A program made the translations under genes and the position numbers. Shown piece by piece: positions 1 through 7,923 of a stretch of DNA of 64,000 nt; the first letter of the stretch is position 1, and the number at the start of each line of letters is the position of its first letter. Below the pieces are notes generated by a model that saw nothing but the letters and a program-made list of their open reading frames with translations, was not told the origin of the DNA and ran no database searches. Source of the stretch: Lumbricus rubellus (taxonomy: Eukaryota > Annelida > Clitellata > Crassiclitellata > Lumbricidae); NCBI GenBank assembly GCA_945859605.1, contig OX243816.1, forward strand, positions 30,265,068 to 30,329,067, given 5' to 3'.

Positions 1-2071
1 CGGATTTTGGTGGTAGTTCGGTTTCATTAAAGGTAGTAAATGAATCGACGTAGTCATAAGGATATATGCCTTTTCTCAGCAAAAGATCGAGCTTTTTTCC
101 TGTATATCGTTTCCCAATAATTTTACACTGGTCTTTGCTTAGGTTCTTCGATAAAGCATCAAGACTAGAAGCCATAAATTTAAAACTGTCAATAAAACGC
201 AGTTGTCGCTTGACGGTAATCTCTTTTCCCTCTTTATTTACAAACTTATCAACAACGACCTCTCTGCTAAAAGATATATACTTTTCCTCGTTATTAGGTA
301 TGCAATTAATTTTCTCTCCATTATTACCTCTCAGTTTCTTAATGAACAGATGACAATCGTACCCGGAAAGATTATGAAACACTACAGGGAAAAACTTGGG
401 GACTTTATAGTCTAAATTACAAATGTTATGAGCAGCCCCTCTAAATTTACCGCTAAGATGACAGTGATCTCTCACTCGGTCTTCGCCCAACGGTTTTTCA
501 CAGATATGGCATATAGTAGCTCCATCAAAACACTTCTTGTCCTCTTCTGTAAATATCATCTTCTTAGGGAATTTAAATTGATTATATATTTGTTTTATGT
601 TCTCTTCTAGTTTATCTACAAATATTTGACCAACATCATCATCTTCGCTTTCAGCCGTAAACGTCACAGGATCTTGAGAATATACACTATCGTCGAAACA
701 TTTTATGTGGTAACAAAAGGAGCTAGGAATATGCTTTTGATATTTATTAGTGTACGACAACTCTGGATTTGGTTGGCATGTATCGATCGGTTTTACAAAA
801 GACTCAAAATCTGCGTAGACTATAAACGGAACCCTCATAGAATTGTTATAATTTTTAAAACTTAACATAGTTCCTTTTTCTGGCATTTCTATTTTTTGTG
901 CGTTATGGTGTTTGCAGTACTCATTATGGTTGTTAAGCGCTTCTGTCGTTGTGAAACCATTCATACACCTTTTACAATAGTGCGCTGAATAATGCGAATT
1001 TGCTGTTCGGAACGTCATCAATCGGTTAAAATTCTTTATCCAGCAATAATGTTTCCGTTCTCCGTTGGAAATAAGCAATAGATCTACACAAATATCGCTT
1101 TCACAGTTAGACAGATAAAGCGGATAGACATGTTTTTCGTAACCAAATATATTAACACTAATATTATTATTTCTCTCAAATTTACCTATCACATTAGCAT
1201 GAGTCGCTACCGGAAACTCAATACCACTCCAATTAAGTTTTTTCGATTGTTCTTTCAAAGCTTTCGTTATTTTTTCCGGATTTTTTACAACCGGATTCAA
1301 AGCTCTAGTGATACACCATTTGAAACATTCTTCGTCGTCGTTTTTCATATTTATAATAGCCTTTTTATTAGCTAAGAAGCTGGGAAGTGGAATGTAAGAA
1401 CTACCTCTTAAGGGGGTATATTTTACTGTATTTATATCTAATTTTACAACAGCTTTAAATCTCCAATTACTTCCTTGCATCTGAAAACTAGCAATAGACT
1501 CCATGATTTTATCCTTCTTTTTGCTGTATATTTCATTCAAGTCGGTTGCTTCTAAAACAACTTCAGCCCTGGAAACGAATGGTATATCCTCAGAATTAAC
1601 TATTCCCGATTTCATATCTACTCGTTCCATATTACAAGTAAGAACTAAATTAGTCTTTGTCTGGCGATTGTTCGACAACAGATTTACTACCTGCGGTCTG
1701 ACGAAATCAAGAAACGACGAGGCATCCATTCCATTAATTCCATCTATTTTATACTGCTTGGTGAATCCTTTAATAGCCGACGCCGTTTCTCTAATTTTAA
1801 TTTTATCAAATATCCTGGAAACAGTTGACTTCAATGATTCTAGTTTTTCATTAACTGCTTTATTATCTCGTTCAGGCACATAACTAAGTAACCAATCCGC
1901 AAATTCATTTATTTTTGTCCTAACCTTATTTTTGTATTTTCTCTTAGGCGCTACTGGCTTGTACACACCAGGTGTGGGAGTAAGCGTAGGAACCTTAATG
2001 TCAGGAACCGATGAGTCGAGCAAGTGTTCAACATGGTTCATGTTTCTTAAACTACTTTTCTTTAAATCCAT
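1..2071 (-). CDS. polB: Protein-primed family B DNA polymerase, N-terminal 690 residues (partial)
   Basis: The reverse strand is open from the ATG at 2071-2069 to the window edge, so this is about 690 residues with the C-terminal palm and thumb missing. It would replicate the element from a protein primer. An exonuclease I motif YADFES lies near residue 420, and an Exo II-type motif (FHNLSGYDCHLF) near residue 565, followed by IDSFKFMASSLDALSKNL. Between them, near residues 520-550, a cysteine/histidine cluster (CHIC...DHCHLSGKFRG...ICN) resembles the endonuclease VII/HNH-like zinc knuckle commonly embedded in Polinton polymerases. A further Cys/His cluster (CKRC...H...C) precedes the exonuclease domain. 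The first 200 residues are basic and poorly conserved; a role such as a terminal protein is possible but is only a guess. The plus-strand frames over this interval are shadows. Polymerase identity is firm; the start codon is the first ATG after an AT-rich spacer. Confidence 0.93.
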   Translation of the reverse strand, partial: MDLKKSSLRNMNHVEHLLDSSVPDIKVPTLTPTPGVYKPVAPKRKYKNKVRTKINEFADWLLSYVPERDNKAVNEKLESLKSTVSRIFDKIKIRETASAIKGFTKQYKIDGINGMDASSFLDFVRPQVVNLLSNNRQTKTNLVLTCNMERVDMKSGIVNSEDIPFVSRAEVVLEATDLNEIYSKKKDKIMESIASFQMQGSNWRFKAVVKLDINTVKYTPLRGSSYIPLPSFLANKKAIINMKNDDEECFKWCITRALNPVVKNPEKITKALKEQSKKLNWSGIEFPVATHANVIGKFERNNNISVNIFGYEKHVYPLYLSNCESDICVDLLLISNGERKHYCWIKNFNRLMTFRTANSHYSAHYCKRCMNGFTTTEALNNHNEYCKHHNAQKIEMPEKGTMLSFKNYNNSMRVPFIVYADFESFVKPIDTCQPNPELSYTNKYQKHIPSSFCYHIKCFDDSVYSQDPVTFTAESEDDDVGQIFVDKLEENIKQIYNQFKFPKKMIFTEEDKKCFDGATICHICEKPLGEDRVRDHCHLSGKFRGAAHNICNLDYKVPKFFPVVFHNLSGYDCHLFIKKLRGNNGEKINCIPNNEEKYISFSREVVVDKFVNKEGKEITVKRQLRFIDSFKFMASSLDALSKNLSKDQCKIIGKRYTGKKLDLLLRKGIYPYDYVDSFTTFNETELPPKS

Positions 2072-2102
2072 TTTATCTTACCACGCAAAAATATTAAAAC
2101 AT

Positions 2103-2150
2103 GTGAGATCGAAGATCCACTTATCTGTGAGATCGAAGATCCACTTATCT
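2103..2150. repeat. 24-bp unit repeated twice in tandem
   Basis: Two identical 24-bp copies (2103-2126 and 2127-2150) beginning GTGAGATCGAAGATCCAC sit in the short spacer between polB and the SAP gene. They touch the 3' end of the SAP reading frame at 2149. The same 18-bp core recurs inside the pVI/pX-like gene at 5866-5883, and a shorter piece recurs at 5833-5860. Confidence 0.85.
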
Positions 2151-2478
2151 ATCTCTCAAACACTTTAATTTCGTATCTATCTCTCCAGATATTTCCGTTA
2201 TGATAAGCTATTATACCAGCACTCTGACCATACGCCTTAGCAGCTTTATACATCGATGGATACGAGGTAACAACGCCAGTCTCTCGATCTATAATATCTA
2301 CTCTTCTCGGTTGTTTCCTGATACTACCCAACGTGTCATGTCGATATGACACAGACTTGTAGTCCGTCGGAAGAATATTCTTTTCAATCAGTACAGCTAT
2401 CATTTGAGGTTTGTTGAGATGTGAAGTGCCTGTAACATTGTTATGCTTGGCTAACATTCTAAGCTCTGGTAGCTTCAT
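2149..2478 (-). CDS. Small SAP-domain protein with NUMOD1-like C-terminus
   Basis: 109 residues. Residues 2-32 (KLPELRMLAKHNNVTGTSHL...KPQMIAVLI) have the helix-turn-helix pattern of a SAP or Rho-N nucleic-acid-binding domain. Residues 55-105 include a stretch on the pattern of DRETGVVTSYPSMYKAAKAYG, resembling the NUMOD1-type DNA-binding module of homing endonucleases. A DNA-binding or chromatin-associated role inside the element is likely; the exact function is unknown. It lies in the leftward gene series, 16 bp downstream of the major capsid gene and 77 bp upstream of polB. It could be a packaging or replication accessory protein. Family assignment is by pattern only. Confidence 0.7.
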   Translation of the reverse strand: MKLPELRMLAKHNNVTGTSHLNKPQMIAVLIEKNILPTDYKSVSYRHDTLGSIRKQPRRVDIIDRETGVVTSYPSMYKAAKAYGQSAGIIAYHNGNIWRDRYEIKVFER

Positions 2479-2494
2479 AATATATAAGTATTCT

Positions 2495-3805
2495 TTAAAT
2501 CAATTTTCCATACACTACACTCATTTTCTGCCCATCCGATTGGAACTGCAGCAACCTATCTGAAATTACGACAGCATACGCTTCGGTGTCGGCTGGCACT
2601 GCTGCATTGAAAAGAGCCTTAATCTGAATATCAACGACTGACGATTTCAAACGCTCGGATTGTTTGCTTACATCGAACACGAACAACGGGTATAATTCTT
2701 TATAATCAACAGGTGTTATATTGCTTTGGGTAATCAACTTATCCATACCATAGAATTTTTGACTAAAGGAGGACGCGTCTCTGTACGCTCTGGAGAATTG
2801 TTGATTAGGAAACGACAGGTTATGATCGACAGCTGGATATCTTTCTTGATTCATCATCACATAAATGTTCTTAAGATCGCAGTGATTAAATAGCGACGGA
2901 TTACTTTCCTGATTACCGCTACGGTCCGTCTGAAATCCTACGATGATATATCTAGGTTTCTCCGGTGAAGTTTTTACGCTCAAACGCCAACTAAAACTTG
3001 TCGATTGAGGAACTGTTATTGTGTCGCATTGACGAGCTCTATACGCAACTGGCAACGTTAATTTCGATTCAATCGTCTTATACAACTGCATTCGTTCCAT
3101 ATCAGAAGGAATAACGTGTGGAATAAACCATGAAATTTTGTTTATCGCAACTTTTCCAGCAGCTGCAGCGTTATCTCGGAATATGGCATCATCGTCCGCT
3201 TTACGAACTAAAGTCAGCGTCTGTTTGAAGCCATAAATAATCTTGTCGTAATCATCGCAAAACCCGAAAATATGCTTCAACGGAACAATAAAGCTGAACA
3301 TTCCTTTAGTGTTTGGTTTGCGAATGAGAAAGCTTTGTCTAGTGGCAAATCCGGGGTTGTCCGCAATAACAGCAGTCGCTCCAGTGTCTTTATACCACAG
3401 CTGATTTAAGCCTTGAGTCAGCTGAAAATCGTTTGGATACGTAAGTAAACCGAGCATCGTTGTAGCTTGACCCGGATGAAATAGCGTTTCGATTTCTTGA
3501 TTAGATAACTGATAGGATATTTGACTGAATAGATACATAAGCCCATTATTCGTAAGAGCGACTAAATCGGCGTTAACGTATGCGGTGTCATCGGCTTTAA
3601 TTAGTCTTCCATCGAATTGTAGATATGACTCTGCTGGGTGACTGTATAAGTCTTGTAATTCAATATTTATTCTTATTTCACCAGAACTGTTAAGATTAGT
3701 TCTCGCTACAGGTTCGTACTCGTGCCATTCGTATCGCTCGATACCTTCATCGATCAATGGTTGCTCTGTGAATCTTAGAATATCGGATTGCATTTTATTA
3801 TACAT
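2495..3805 (-). CDS. mcp: Major capsid protein, double jelly-roll (hexon-like)
   Basis: 436 residues, the usual size for a Polinton/adintovirus major capsid protein, whose trimers form the hexagonal capsomers of an icosahedral particle. I recognise the family from conserved stretches such as LVALTNNGLMYLFSQISYQL (near residue 82), the following LFHPGQATTMLGLLTYPNDF, and SFSWRLSVK in the second half. The fold assignment (two upright jelly rolls) is established for the family and is not read from the sequence. A second ATG four codons downstream (MQSD) is an alternative start. It is the largest gene of the leftward structural series, preceded by a 65-bp AT-rich spacer that could hold its promoter. 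The frame is intact. Confidence 0.9.
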   Translation of the reverse strand: MYNKMQSDILRFTEQPLIDEGIERYEWHEYEPVARTNLNSSGEIRINIELQDLYSHPAESYLQFDGRLIKADDTAYVNADLVALTNNGLMYLFSQISYQLSNQEIETLFHPGQATTMLGLLTYPNDFQLTQGLNQLWYKDTGATAVIADNPGFATRQSFLIRKPNTKGMFSFIVPLKHIFGFCDDYDKIIYGFKQTLTLVRKADDDAIFRDNAAAAGKVAINKISWFIPHVIPSDMERMQLYKTIESKLTLPVAYRARQCDTITVPQSTSFSWRLSVKTSPEKPRYIIVGFQTDRSGNQESNPSLFNHCDLKNIYVMMNQERYPAVDHNLSFPNQQFSRAYRDASSFSQKFYGMDKLITQSNITPVDYKELYPLFVFDVSKQSERLKSSVVDIQIKALFNAAVPADTEAYAVVISDRLLQFQSDGQKMSVVYGKLI

Positions 3806-3870
3806 ATATTTTTAAATAAGAAAATAAATTTTTAGACCTAAATAAGAAAATAAACTTAAGCAAAATAAAT

Positions 3871-4227
3871 TTAAACTGCCATTTTCAAACCACCTCCGTT
3901 TAAACGTTTTACGAGATCCTGAATTCTAATAGCTCCTCCCGTCATTTGCGGATTCGACCCGAGTAATCTAGCTAGAATGACTTTAGTTTCCTGAGTTATC
4001 GGCTGCTGAACGGTGGTTGGTGGAAGTATCTTATTGAGTAATCGTTTTCCAACGTCGATCGCCTTATCCTTAGCAACACCCCCAATCTCTTTGACTGCTG
4101 TGCTCGCAATTTGTTTGGCTGCATTCGAAGTCAGTAGTCTCTTGAGAAATCCTGCAATGGAATCGAATATTCCTGCTCCACCGACAACGTGTACTTTTTT
4201 ATAACTTCTTCTCGCAACGACCAGCAT
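3871..4227 (-). CDS. Small basic amphipathic virion protein with adenain-like cleavage motifs
   Basis: 118 residues. The N-terminus is basic (ARRSYKKVHVVGGAG), followed by an amphipathic helix-rich stretch (FDSIAGFLKRLL...AVKEIGGVAKDKAIDVGKRLLN) and a C-terminal segment. Two tetrapeptides match the adenoviral protease rule (M/I/L)-X-G-G: MTGG before Ala near residue 97 and LNGG before Gly near residue 111; VVGG before Ala near residue 17 is a near match. This is the pattern of adenovirus-type minor virion or core precursors such as pVI or pX, so a membrane-active or DNA-condensing capsid component processed by a viral protease is plausible. It sits between the capsid gene and the 299-residue gene. 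Function is inferred, not proven. Confidence 0.65.
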   Translation of the reverse strand: MLVVARRSYKKVHVVGGAGIFDSIAGFLKRLLTSNAAKQIASTAVKEIGGVAKDKAIDVGKRLLNKILPPTTVQQPITQETKVILARLLGSNPQMTGGAIRIQDLVKRLNGGGLKMAV

Positions 4228-4249
4228 TTCTATATCATCAATTTTTAAA

Positions 4250-5149
4250 TTAGATCATCAATTTTTTATATTCATCTTTGGTTATCACGCCTTGTCTTAG
4301 TAACTCATCCGTCATACCTACAATTTCATTTCTTACACCCGTATTTCCCGCTTTGTAGCTATATATTCGCAACTCTAATTGTTTTACTAATTCATTTGGA
4401 TCTGAAGGAATGGTAATTATTCCGCTTCCTGTTTTACCTCTTAACTTTATGTAATCGTCCCATATGGGTTTTATTATCTTTGCATATTTTACACTTCTAG
4501 ACGATTTAGGTTTGTTTGGTTTATTTGGCTGACTCATGGCATTCGTTTTAATTAGAATCTCGGCGTATTCTTCGAGATCACGATTATCATAAATTGAACT
4601 GTTTGGACTAGCTAACGTTAACAATTCCCATAATCCTGGAGTTCCTTGATAAGTTGTGGTTCCAACTGTAATATCATTTCCTTGGATTGAGGCTTCGCTG
4701 TCACCGATGTAGAATTTTCCATCTCTTGATCTTAATCCGAATGTTGTATCCACAAGTCTTTTATCAGAAGCATATTTTTTAAGGTATTCAACTGCAATAT
4801 TTCCTAATTCTAACCTTCTAATGTCTTCTACTGGGTCATCGTCATCGTACGCCTCTATAGACGGATACTGAGGAAATTGAATAGTTTTCAACGAATCTGG
4901 AAGTGCTTTTAGAGCTAGTGATGTTGCTGCAGAATTATCCTTTATTGTCGACAGCAAAGCGTTTTGTTCTTTCGAAATTGCTGATTGAGAGTCGACTATT
5001 GGTTTGTAGATTTTCGTTAATTCTCGTTGAAGCCCAAGATCGTCTATTCTCTCTGAGAGAAAGTTTTGTTTAATATTTTTTTTCGTTTTTAAAAACTCTT
5101 CGATAATAAAATCTCTTTTTGCAGGATCGCTAATTTTCAGTAGTGACAT
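4250..5149 (-). CDS. Conserved Polinton/adintovirus protein of unknown function (DUF8207-like)
   Basis: 299 residues. The N-terminal third (residues 1-90) is charged, helical and probably coiled-coil. The centre carries the recognisable block RDGKFYIGDSEASIQGNDIT, then TTYQGTPGLWELLTLASPNS and an acidic EEYAEILIKTNA segment. A basic linker (KPNKPKSSRS) follows, with a C-terminal stretch containing GKTGSGIITIPSDPNELV. The same block order is common in uncharacterised metazoan Polinton proteins that I know as DUF8207-type; the Pfam name is from memory. A structural or DNA-associated virion role fits its position among capsid genes, but no enzymatic motif is visible. The frame is intact. Confidence 0.72.
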   Translation of the reverse strand: MSLLKISDPAKRDFIIEEFLKTKKNIKQNFLSERIDDLGLQRELTKIYKPIVDSQSAISKEQNALLSTIKDNSAATSLALKALPDSLKTIQFPQYPSIEAYDDDDPVEDIRRLELGNIAVEYLKKYASDKRLVDTTFGLRSRDGKFYIGDSEASIQGNDITVGTTTYQGTPGLWELLTLASPNSSIYDNRDLEEYAEILIKTNAMSQPNKPNKPKSSRSVKYAKIIKPIWDDYIKLRGKTGSGIITIPSDPNELVKQLELRIYSYKAGNTGVRNEIVGMTDELLRQGVITKDEYKKLMI

Positions 5150-5159
5150 TTCTTATTAT

Positions 5160-5220
5160 AAGTATAATGTTTAAAACGTAACGTAAAACGTAAACGTAAA
5201 ACATAACGTAAAACGACACG
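5160..5220. repeat. Short AACGTAAAACGT-type repeats in a promoter-position spacer
   Basis: The 71-bp spacer between the 128-residue gene and the 299-residue gene consists largely of overlapping variants of (A)AACGTAAAACGT. It lies just upstream of the ATG of the 299-residue gene on the minus strand, so it could be regulatory. No defined promoter element is recognised. Confidence 0.5.
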
Positions 5221-5607
5221 TTATGCATCGTAGTAATTAACATAACATATGGAGTCTTTTTCGTTTATAGTAACTGGTGAATCGGAGTTGTTTTGTATTG
5301 TAATTATTATATCCTCTGCGTCCTCTAGGACAGTACCATCTTGAAGACTCAGTCTGAGTTGTTTCAACTTCTGTCTAAGAGAGACTAGACACATTCCACT
5401 GGTCATTCGGACTCCAAGGCCTACTTCTACTGTAATATTTGTCTTTGGTTCAATCGTTATCGCTTGCTGAGCAAAAATCTCATATCTGTCGCCTGCTCGT
5501 TGTCTTGCAGGAGCATGAGTGACCACTTTAGGCAACCAAATTATTGTACTCACACGAGGCTTCCGTTTGGTGATAAATTTGTGTATTGGGTGACCGTATC
5601 CAGACAT
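5221..5607 (-). CDS. Small beta-rich protein with degenerate trimeric dUTPase-like fold
   Basis: 128 residues. From residue 37 the pattern AGDRYEIFAQQAITIEPKTN, then VGLGVRMTSGMCLVSLRQK, an acidic turn and NNSDSPVTINEKDSICYV follows the order of beta strands in trimeric dUTPases (AG-DL-A, P-G, N-x-S...I-x-GDRI). The catalytic signatures are not intact: the Arg-Ser-Gly motif III-like segment and the C-terminal P-loop-like motif are missing. It is therefore more likely a structural or regulatory derivative than an active dUTPase. Adenoviral E4 ORF1 is a known example of a dUTPase fold reused in this way. It is placed between the pVI/pX-like gene (16 bp away) and the 299-residue gene. An alternative is an unrelated single jelly-roll or spike protein. 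Confidence 0.6.
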   Translation of the reverse strand: MSGYGHPIHKFITKRKPRVSTIIWLPKVVTHAPARQRAGDRYEIFAQQAITIEPKTNITVEVGLGVRMTSGMCLVSLRQKLKQLRLSLQDGTVLEDAEDIIITIQNNSDSPVTINEKDSICYVNYYDA

Positions 5608-5623
5608 TTATATAAGAGATTGT

Positions 5624-6262
5624 TTAAAGTAACATTCCAAGAATAGGAATATTTTTAAATGGTGAATTGGGACCAAGTATAAGACCTTCACCGCTGATAT
5701 ATCCTGCTCCTCTTTTCATAAACAGACCAGAACCCGTTATTGAAATACCCTTTTTCCACGGAGATAGAAAAAGACCTTCCCCAGCAGGTCGTATCTTACA
5801 GCATATTCCTCCTTTCTTAACGTAGAGCACGCCAGATCCACTTATCGAAGATCCACTTATCGGATGTGAGATCGAAGATCCACTAATTTTATCGACAATT
5901 TTGGAACCAGCTGCAGAACCCAATCCTGTTAAGGCTCCTGTGGCTAAACTCGGGAGAACACTAGACAGTAGAAACTTTCCAGCTGTTGCTAAGAACGGTA
6001 GAATAGCACCAATAAACCCGCCTTCGACTCTCGCATTGTCTTCTAATTGCTTTTTACCCATTTTAATTGTCACTCCAGTTCCATTCTGATACGCTTTAGT
6101 TAACTTGTTGATTTGCCTCTGGTTTAGAGCTAATACATGCTCACCAGTTATGTCTCCATGAGAAAGTCTTATACTCACTCCAGTTCCTACTTGAGCAGCT
6201 CGTTTAATCTTCTCTTTTTGCCCTTCAGAAATATTAACTTTGACCTTAGCGTAAGCGCTCAT
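5624..6262 (-). CDS. pVI/pX-like membrane-active minor virion protein with repeated adenain-like sites
   Basis: 212 residues. Residues 1-75 hold two copies of a GTGVSIRL/GTGVTIKMG-type repeat with intervening basic helices. After VEGG near residue 80 comes a long hydrophobic/amphipathic stretch (FIGAILPFLATAGKFLLSSV) typical of membrane-lytic segments. The C-terminal half is a string of glycine-rich elements (ISGSG, ITGSG, ISGEG) matching the adenovirus protease rule (M/I/L)-X-G-X-G. The protein ends in SPFKNIPILGMLL, a characteristic terminus of this Polinton family. It probably releases the particle from membranes during entry after proteolytic maturation. Part of the repeat region (5833-5883) encodes the duplicated SGSSIS/HPISGSSIS segment and is a DNA repeat shared with the spacer at 2103-2150. 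Confidence 0.75.
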   Translation of the reverse strand: MSAYAKVKVNISEGQKEKIKRAAQVGTGVSIRLSHGDITGEHVLALNQRQINKLTKAYQNGTGVTIKMGKKQLEDNARVEGGFIGAILPFLATAGKFLLSSVLPSLATGALTGLGSAAGSKIVDKISGSSISHPISGSSISGSGVLYVKKGGICCKIRPAGEGLFLSPWKKGISITGSGLFMKRGAGYISGEGLILGPNSPFKNIPILGMLL

Positions 6263-6286
6263 CTTATATTAAATATAAACTTTAAA

Positions 6287-7060
6287 TTAAACCTCTCTTA
6301 TGTGAAATCGTATCGACAATTCCTCACCTCTTAAATTAATTAGTTTTTCATTTTGGTCTATTAGTTTTGTTTCCATCGATGAAATAGAGTATAGCGTTAT
6401 TGGAAGATATACGAGATTGTGAGGAGATTCGATTATCTTGTAACCAGGCCCGACCGATGGAAAGAAAGAATAAATTATGTTCTCCGTAGTTCCGTTAGCA
6501 TACGATGATCCTATTATATCACTCGTAACTCGTAAACTATTCACGCTGTTTACTTCGACTATGTGCTCGGATTCGTTATATCCTTCGGAGTATACACGAC
6601 TCTGAAATCCTAGAACGGTGCTAATTGAATTTGGTACTCTAAAATCAATTTTATAGTTCTCATCAATTTCCAAAACAGCCTTCAAAGTATTGTTATTTGG
6701 TCGCAACTTTATACATTGACCATGACCTTCTTCCTTTAAAATTCTCTGTATGTATTCGTTTAAGTCATCGATTTCATAGCAACCGGTTGGAATGTCTAAA
6801 TCTTTCCACGTTACACCGTTATCTGACGAATATACGAATTTATTATTTGTTTCGTCTATATTAGGAAAACTGTAGTACGTTTCAAGATTAACAAGGGCCA
6901 TTTCATACGTTTTACTTTTGTCCAGTTCGATTAGTGGATTAAATTTCGTTCGAATTCGTGTGCTCCTTTCGCTCAACAAAATGCAAAAGGATTCTTTAGC
7001 CTCTGTGTTGCGTGCAATCGTTTGAGTATTAGATAAAATCTCGTCAAGAAGGGTTTCCAT
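6287..7060 (-). CDS. Penton-like minor capsid protein (single jelly-roll)
   Basis: 257 residues. Blocks recognisable from Polinton minor capsid proteins appear in order: YEMALVNLETYYSFPNID near residue 51, IPTGCYEIDDLNEYIQRIL near residue 90, a DFRVPNSISTVLGF block near residue 139, and SFFPSVGPGYKIIESP followed by LVYLPITLYSISSM and LINLRGEELSIRFHIREV at the C-terminus. In the family this protein occupies the five-fold vertices. The N-terminal helix (LLDEILSNTQTIARNTEA) may be a capsid anchor. The ATG is 66 bp from the packaging ATPase stop, in a short AT-rich spacer. The frame is intact and the length is typical. Confidence 0.82.
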   Translation of the reverse strand: METLLDEILSNTQTIARNTEAKESFCILLSERSTRIRTKFNPLIELDKSKTYEMALVNLETYYSFPNIDETNNKFVYSSDNGVTWKDLDIPTGCYEIDDLNEYIQRILKEEGHGQCIKLRPNNNTLKAVLEIDENYKIDFRVPNSISTVLGFQSRVYSEGYNESEHIVEVNSVNSLRVTSDIIGSSYANGTTENIIYSFFPSVGPGYKIIESPHNLVYLPITLYSISSMETKLIDQNEKLINLRGEELSIRFHIREV

Positions 7061-7126
7061 TTTAGATAGCTATTTTTAAACCTAGAATATAAAATCTTAA
7101 ATTTTGTTATCATTTTATTATTGCTT

Positions 7127-7903
7127 TTATTTAATGTAAAATGTATCTAATCCAGATCTGTACTTGCCCTTATTTGTTTTACTAGTAAGGTCTATAACCA
7201 CAAAACCATGCGTTTCATCCCACGCAGTTTTGCATAGTTTTCGAAATTCTTCGATAGTCATATCATCTACGCCTATATGATCGCTGTAGATATGATTAAT
7301 ATTTTTTAAGTCTTGAGGGAATAGACAAATAAAGTTAGCATTCTCTCTTATAGTTTGTCTAGGCAGCTTGAAATAATTTTGTGCTAGGTAAAAGCAGTCT
7401 ACATTACTATGCCTACCTCTTATATAATAGGATTCGCATTTATTTTGTCGCTCTAACTGTAAATCATCAAAAATCATGAGATTCTTCTTATCTCGACTTA
7501 AGTCTCGTGGATCTGGAACATCTTCAGAGGTTTCAAAGAACTTGCATTCTATATCCGATTTTTTTGCCATGTTTTTAGACATCTCCTCGACAACAGCAGT
7601 CGGTGATACATTTAATTTCATTATCTCATCGCGATTATCAAAAAGTCTTATAATTGCTTCCTTTGGTAATTTCTCTTCGAATGCTTTCTTAAGTATCTTA
7701 TATTCTGGTTGGAAAAGAGATTTGCCGAAGATATGCAGGTTATCGTAGTCTAACCAACCAGGTCTCAGTAATAAATTAAGTAGTAATATTGTCTTGCCGC
7801 ATTGAGACTTACCGACGATCAAACCTCTGATGCTTCTTGGTAGGAGAGGACTGTTAAAGCGTTTACTTGATTCTTCATTCCACGATAGGTCTTGGACTTC
7901 CAT
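7127..7903 (-). CDS. FtsK/HerA-type (A32-like) genome-packaging ATPase
   Basis: 258 residues. A Walker A motif (VGKSQCGKT) lies near residues 31-39 and a hydrophobic Walker B (NLMIFDDLQLE) near residues 143-151. A downstream GRHSNVDCFYLAQNYFKLP block (sensor-like) is typical of Polinton and adintovirus packaging ATPases. It would pump element DNA into preformed capsids. The gene is the first of the leftward series and is only 20 bp from the oppositely oriented PLA2 gene, so the AT-rich spacer 7904-7923 must contain or overlap both promoters. The length is normal and the frame intact. Confidence 0.94.
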   Translation of the reverse strand: MEVQDLSWNEESSKRFNSPLLPRSIRGLIVGKSQCGKTILLLNLLLRPGWLDYDNLHIFGKSLFQPEYKILKKAFEEKLPKEAIIRLFDNRDEIMKLNVSPTAVVEEMSKNMAKKSDIECKFFETSEDVPDPRDLSRDKKNLMIFDDLQLERQNKCESYYIRGRHSNVDCFYLAQNYFKLPRQTIRENANFICLFPQDLKNINHIYSDHIGVDDMTIEEFRKLCKTAWDETHGFVVIDLTSKTNKGKYRSGLDTFYIK

Positions 7904-7923
7904 TTTAATTATATTATATTAAA
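7904..7923. promoter_or_regulatory. Divergent AT-only intergenic spacer
   Basis: Only 20 bp, nearly all A/T, separate the start codons of the leftward ATPase gene and the rightward PLA2 gene. Any promoters for the two transcription units must overlap here or extend into the coding regions. No specific motif is recognised. Confidence 0.4.

Noticed and set aside
66..2168. Plus-strand reading frames of 60-126 codons over the first 2.1 kb
   Set aside because: They are antisense shadows of the polymerase B gene, whose minus-strand frame is continuous through the whole interval and has exonuclease and zinc motifs.
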